A stretch of 10,364 nucleotides of DNA from an uncultured bacterium (GTDB lineage Bacteria > Cyanobacteriota > Vampirovibrionia > Gastranaerophilales > Gastranaerophilaceae), in the NCBI GenBank assembly GCA_945910925.1, contig CAMDZX010000058.1, forward strand, positions 1 to 10,364, read 5' to 3'. The notes beneath the pieces are model-generated. The model had not been told where the DNA came from, did no database searches, and was given only the letters and a program-made list of their open reading frames with translations. Below, in pieces: positions 7,665-10,364 of this stretch. Position numbers and translations under genes: made by a program. Position 1 is the stretch's first letter; the number at the start of each line of letters is the position of its first letter.

Positions 7665-7696
7665 AAACAATCCGCTTATTTTTAAGCGGATTGTTT
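7665..7696. terminator. Bidirectional terminator between the 332-aa gene and rpsP
   Basis: AAACAATCCGCTTA (7665-7678) and TAAGCGGATTGTTT (7683-7696) form a perfect 14-bp stem with a TTTT loop. Read leftward it runs into a T-rich tail (TTGTTTTTTGT), a good rpsP terminator. Read rightward the tail is shorter (TTGTTTGTGT). Confidence 0.9.
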
Positions 7697-7719
7697 GTGT
7701 ATAAATAAATCTGAAACCA

Positions 7720-8100
7720 CTATTCAGCAGCAACTTCTTCTGCCGGAGCTTCTTCTGCAGTTGCTGCAGCAGCTTCTGCCTCTGCTTTTGCAGCTGCTTC
7801 TGCTTCTTGTTTTGCTTTTGCTTTCTTAGATAATTTTACTACATCAGATTTTTTGTAGTTCAAAGAACCGTCATCGTTGCAGTTTTTAAGTAAATACGCA
7901 ACTGTTTCGGTTGGTTGAGCACCTTTAGAAATCCAAGATTCGGCAGATGCCTTGTTCAATTTCATTTCTTTTGTTTTAGGGTTGTAATAACCTAATTCTT
8001 CAATCGGTCTACCTTCTCTTTTTGTAGTAGAATTGATAACTATTACTCTGTATATCGGAGCCTTTTTAGCACCTAATCTTTTTAATCTGATTTTTAACAT
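7720..8100 (-). CDS. rpsP: 30S ribosomal protein S16 with Ala/Glu/Lys tail
   Basis: Residues 1-73 are a full S16: MLKIRLKRLGAKKAPIYRVI, the conserved REGRPIEELGYYNP (28-41), and AQPTETVAYLLK (61-72). S16 binds 16S rRNA and helps assemble the body and platform of the small subunit. Bacterial S16 is usually 75-90 aa, and here about 50 residues are added. Residues 74-96 are a short basic link, then 97-126 is an Ala/Glu/Lys tail that ends acidic (AEEAPAEEVAAE). The tail is coded by repetitive, more GC-rich DNA than its surroundings. Such tails occur on S16 in several lineages and are probably disordered or helical. The ATG at 8100 has an SD (GAAGGA) eight bases upstream. The gene stands alone here, without the usual rimM or trmD neighbours. 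Confidence 0.96.
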   Translation of the reverse strand: MLKIRLKRLGAKKAPIYRVIVINSTTKREGRPIEELGYYNPKTKEMKLNKASAESWISKGAQPTETVAYLLKNCNDDGSLNYKKSDVVKLSKKAKAKQEAEAAAKAEAEAAAATAEEAPAEEVAAE

Positions 8101-8133
8101 GTTAATTTTCCTTCTTAATTTATATTTCCTGTG

Positions 8134-8220
8134 TAAAGATTCGCCGCTTAATCTTTAGCTAAATAAGCCTAAGAGGAATGACTTATTCCATAATCATAGA
8201 AACACAAATACATCTTTAAA
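8134..8220 (-). promoter_or_regulatory. rpsP promoter and structured leader
   Basis: A minus-strand promoter candidate is TTTAAA (8215-8220), 16 bp, TATGAT (8193-8198). It would give a leader of about 90 nt. Two inverted repeats lie in it: GGAAT/ATTCC (8175-8179, 8185-8189) and TAAAGATT/AATCTTTA (8134-8141, 8150-8157, 8-nt loop). The latter is about 34 nt before the start codon. A role in feedback control of S16 is possible but not shown. Confidence 0.4.
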
Positions 8221-8308
8221 TCAATCATGAGTTTAAAATACGTTACACACAAGAGCAATGTAAAATAATACATACTGTCTTATTATATTAATGAAAAAGG
8301 AGAAAAAT

Positions 8309-8536
8309 ATGATAGAACTTTTTATGCTGTCTACTTGTCCTTATTGTCATAAAGTTATGGACTATATGGATGCACACGGAATAGAATACAAAATGATTGA
8401 TATAAATGACCGACAAAATGAGGAAGTACTAATCAAAATCGGAGGTAAAAGACAAGTTCCGTTTATTGTTGATAAAGAACATAATATTGAGATGTACGAG
8501 TCCGATGATATATTAGAATATCTAAAAACATTATAA
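8309..8536 (+). CDS. Glutaredoxin (CPYC, 75 aa)
   Basis: This small cytosolic thiol-disulfide oxidoreductase has the dithiol active site CPYC (10-13). The cis-proline motif QVPF (49-52) and the C-terminal MYESDDILEYL (62-72) form the usual glutathione-binding surface. It would reduce protein disulfides or glutathione mixed disulfides and may supply ribonucleotide reductase. The size is that of bacterial Grx3-type proteins, and the SDD motif favours a true glutaredoxin over NrdH. An ATG 18 bases upstream (8291) is in frame, but the AAGGAG at 8297-8302 lies inside that extension and is perfectly spaced (6 nt) from 8309, so 8309 is the start. The gene is divergent from rpsP. No clear terminator separates it from the next gene 124 bp on. 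Confidence 0.93.
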   Translation: MIELFMLSTCPYCHKVMDYMDAHGIEYKMIDINDRQNEEVLIKIGGKRQVPFIVDKEHNIEMYESDDILEYLKTL

Positions 8537-8558
8537 AATTTTCTCCAAAGCTCAAAAC

Positions 8559-8584
8559 GTAAACGTAATGTAACGAATTGTAAC
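8559..8584. repeat. Cluster of GTAA(C) motifs upstream of the 458-aa gene
   Basis: GTAA occurs four times in 26 bp, at 8559, 8565, 8570 and 8580; the last two are GTAAC, spaced 10 bp. TGTAACGAA (8569-8577) is repeated exactly upstream of atpB at 10188-10196. This could be a regulator site, but no known regulator is assigned. Confidence 0.3.
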
Positions 8585-8660
8585 AAAATACCCAAAAACC
8601 TTAAAGATTCATGAAAAAAAGCCGATATACAGAATATTAGGAATCCGAAAAGGAGTAAAA

Positions 8661-10037
8661 ATGGGTTTAGCTACATCACAAGTTAGATTATTGGCGCTGA
8701 CGTCTCGTAAGGCAGACGTTGAGATGCAAATCCAATTAAACTCTAAGCGTAAAACAATGCTTACAAGAGAAGCAACAGAGTTGGCTAAACTTTATTATGC
8801 AAAATTGCAAAACAGTAAGATTCAATATTCAACAACAAACGGATATAAAGATGTTAATTACGGTTACTTGATGGCTCAAGATACAGGTACATTCTTTGAC
8901 CAAATTGTATCTCCAAGTTCATCTTCATCCATAGATAGAAAATCCAGTGATAGTATGATATTAACCGATCAATACGGGCGTGTTATATTGAGCAATTCAA
9001 TGCTTGATATTGTAATTAATACATTGAATAATCCCGGCCAGAATTACACTAAAGATAATAGAACTGTTGAATCACTCACTATTGATGCAATGAAACATTT
9101 GTTAACCAAAATGAAGGGAGCATCTTCAAAAACTGCATCACTGCTTCTTCAAGAGTTTGAAAAATTATACAATGCAAGCGGTTGGACAAATCCTGGTGAT
9201 GAACCGAGCGCTACACAATACAAAATGGGCTACGAAATGCTTGAATATATTTATGAAAACGGTGTCCAATATGGCGGAACAATATATTACAATGCCATAG
9301 ACAATAAGTACTATTCTAATTATAAGTGCAATGAAGCTGATGAAATCCATCTCGTACAAGGGAATTTCTATATAGTTAAAAACGCATCCGATTTAACCAC
9401 ATTATCAGATCTGGACGGTTCAATGTACTGGCCGGGTTCAGGAAACAGCGGTCTTCAGGGTATGAATAATTTCTATGTCGGATTAGGTAAAACCATTGCT
9501 GGACAAATGAGTAGTATGTTTAATTACTATGGTTCAATATTCTCTGCAGCATTTAACGGAACTAAGTCAATCCAAGCTTCTGATAATAAGAAAGATCATA
9601 CTGAACCTCATTTTAACGTAGCAATAGGTACAGGTGATGTCATATATAACACAGATACCCAAAAATATGAGCGTAAGGGCAACAGCATATATGAAACTGC
9701 AACAAATATGGAAAATCTTCAGGACGGTTTAAAATCCGGAGTTTATCAGTTGGTTAATGTCTCTTCTAAAGAAACAGGCGGATATGCGAAAGCTCAAGGT
9801 CTTGATTATTTTATAACTCAAAACTATATTGTGGAAAAAGCGGATACATCTGAAAGAGAAACAATTACAGCTTGGTATAATGCCGCAAGAGCAGATTTAA
9901 GCGAAAAAGAAACCTATTGGGATACCGAAATTACAGCCTTATCATCCGAATTAAATACCATAACAACAGAAATTGATTCTGTTAAGAACTTAAGAAAGGA
10001 TGCAATAGACTCAACCTTTAAGTGGGGTTCTGCATAA
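8661..10037 (+). CDS. Uncharacterised 458-aa protein with helical ends, filament- or secretion-like
   Basis: I know no characterised homologue. Residues 1-50 (from MGLATSQVRLLALTSRKADV) and the last 65 residues (394-458) are predicted long, polar helices with heptad-like spacing, likely coiled coil. Between them is a Ser/Tyr/Asn/Gly-rich region (about 55-390) that looks like an extracellular or variable domain. There is no signal peptide, membrane helix or enzyme motif. Helical ends around a variable centre is the plan of flagellins and of needle or translocator proteins exported without a signal peptide, but no sequence match to those families is claimed. The start is well supported by AAGGAG (8650-8655) five bases before the ATG. 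The transcript ends at a hairpin after the gene, and a GTAAC-motif cluster lies upstream. The style suggests a lineage-specific family. Confidence 0.8.
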   Translation: MGLATSQVRLLALTSRKADVEMQIQLNSKRKTMLTREATELAKLYYAKLQNSKIQYSTTNGYKDVNYGYLMAQDTGTFFDQIVSPSSSSSIDRKSSDSMILTDQYGRVILSNSMLDIVINTLNNPGQNYTKDNRTVESLTIDAMKHLLTKMKGASSKTASLLLQEFEKLYNASGWTNPGDEPSATQYKMGYEMLEYIYENGVQYGGTIYYNAIDNKYYSNYKCNEADEIHLVQGNFYIVKNASDLTTLSDLDGSMYWPGSGNSGLQGMNNFYVGLGKTIAGQMSSMFNYYGSIFSAAFNGTKSIQASDNKKDHTEPHFNVAIGTGDVIYNTDTQKYERKGNSIYETATNMENLQDGLKSGVYQLVNVSSKETGGYAKAQGLDYFITQNYIVEKADTSERETITAWYNAARADLSEKETYWDTEITALSSELNTITTEIDSVKNLRKDAIDSTFKWGSA

Positions 10038-10075
10038 TTAAAGACTATATTTATTCCTTTTTCATAACAACAAAC

Positions 10076-10100
10076 GGCGGAAAAACCCGCCTTTTATTTT
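10076..10100 (+). terminator. Rho-independent terminator after the 458-aa gene
   Basis: GGCGG (10076-10080) pairs with CCGCC (10087-10091) around AAAAAC, followed by TTTTATTTT. It lies 39 bases after the stop codon and insulates atpB from upstream transcription. Confidence 0.85.
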
Positions 10101-10147
10101 GGTTAATATCAGCACTATTTATTATTATTTTTATTACTGATTCAAAT

Positions 10148-10203
10148 TTTGCAACCATTTGCAAAAAAGTTGACGTTATGCTAAACTTGTAACGAAATGT
10201 TAC
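10148..10203 (+). promoter_or_regulatory. Putative atpB control region
   Basis: Two TTTGCAA copies (10148-10154, 10158-10164) sit one helical turn apart. A possible promoter is TTGCAA (10159-10164), 17 bp, TAAACT (10182-10187); TTGACG (10170-10175) is an alternative -35 with no good -10. Downstream, GTAAC (10189-10193) and GTTAC (10199-10203) form a palindrome. The elements are visible; their roles are inferred. Confidence 0.3.
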
Positions 10204-10227
10204 GAATACAAACGAGAGAGTGTTTTT

Positions 10228-10364
10228 ATGAGTGAGAGCAGCCACTGGTTAGTAACTAAAGTCCTTGCAGGACATAGCATTGCATTTAATATGGATACCC
10301 TGTTGACTATGTGGTTAGCTATGGCAATATTAATTGTGTTTGCAATTCTGATTATCAGAAATGC
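10228..10364 (+). CDS. atpB: ATP synthase F0 subunit a, N-terminal part
   Basis: Only the first 45 codons and two bases are in the window; the frame stays open to the edge. The short N-terminus with a histidine-containing stretch (HSIAFNMDTLLTMWLA, 16-31) runs into the first membrane helix (about 25-43), as in subunit a of bacterial F-type ATP synthases. Subunit a provides the proton half-channels next to the c-ring. GAGAG ends seven bases before the ATG and can serve as the SD. In Cyanobacteria and relatives this gene begins or nearly begins the atp operon, with c, b and delta following. The preceding terminator and 127-bp gap fit an operon start. No atpI precedes it here. Assignment rests on a short piece. 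Confidence 0.8.
   Translation, partial: MSESSHWLVTKVLAGHSIAFNMDTLLTMWLAMAILIVFAILIIRN

Noticed and set aside
8291..8308. Upstream in-frame ATG for the glutaredoxin
   Set aside because: The SD for the next ATG (8309) lies inside this stretch, and the extra residues MKKEKN are not part of the fold.
10189..10203. NtcA or CRP-type binding site upstream of atpB
   Set aside because: The GTA...TAC gap is nine rather than eight, and the half-sites are GTAAC rather than TGTGA, so no named regulator can be assigned.
10051..10245. Leftward 64-codon frame before atpB
   Set aside because: It spans the terminator and the atpB promoter region, overlaps the atpB start, and has no SD or recognisable product.

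Overview
The window is AT-rich bacterial chromosome with 11 genes (10 complete, 1 cut by the right edge). The core genes (rdgB, rpsP, a glutaredoxin, the start of atpB) are ordinary for bacteria. Three proteins (a Q/P-rich TPR protein, a 332-aa membrane-associated protein and a 458-aa protein starting MGLATSQVRLL) match no widespread family I know. In style they resemble proteins I associate with the gut, non-photosynthetic sister lineage of Cyanobacteria (Gastranaerophilales/Melainabacteria). That placement is recognition by eye, not a database result. No IS element, phage gene, tRNA, rRNA or CRISPR array is visible.

Left part (1-2725): a leftward gene for a 624-aa TPR protein has a well-formed promoter and Shine-Dalgarno (SD) sequence and uses a GTG start. 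It is divergent from rdgB, which removes non-canonical purine nucleotides. rdgB has no SD, and a TATAAT box sits directly before its ATG, so its mRNA may be leaderless. The 3' end of rdgB overlaps the 3' end of the next, convergent gene by 44 bp.

Middle (2682-6623, all leftward): a marR-emrA-emrB-like drug-efflux operon, with a MarR repressor, a HlyD/EmrA membrane fusion protein and a 14-helix DHA2 MFS pump. A perfect 9+4+9 palindrome overlaps the marR -10 box and stops one base before the marR ATG, which is the expected layout for an autorepressed operon. No TolC-type outer-membrane channel gene is present here. Upstream on the same strand lies pnuC, a predicted nicotinamide riboside transporter. 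It starts with GTG, 25 bp from a divergent gene, and that gap contains a sequence resembling the MarR operator.

Right part (6649-10364): the rightward 332-aa protein (with an apparent internal duplication) converges on rpsP across a strong, symmetric 14-bp-stem terminator. rpsP encodes S16 with a long Ala/Glu/Lys tail and has a leader with hairpins. Then come, rightward, a 75-aa glutaredoxin, the 458-aa protein with helical ends around a variable middle (a secreted- or filament-like plan), a terminator, and the first 45 codons of ATP synthase subunit a. Related GTAAC-containing motifs precede the 458-aa gene and atpB.

I found no clear multi-gene novel system. The best leads are the two unrecognised proteins, the likely leaderless starts and the MarR regulatory layout.
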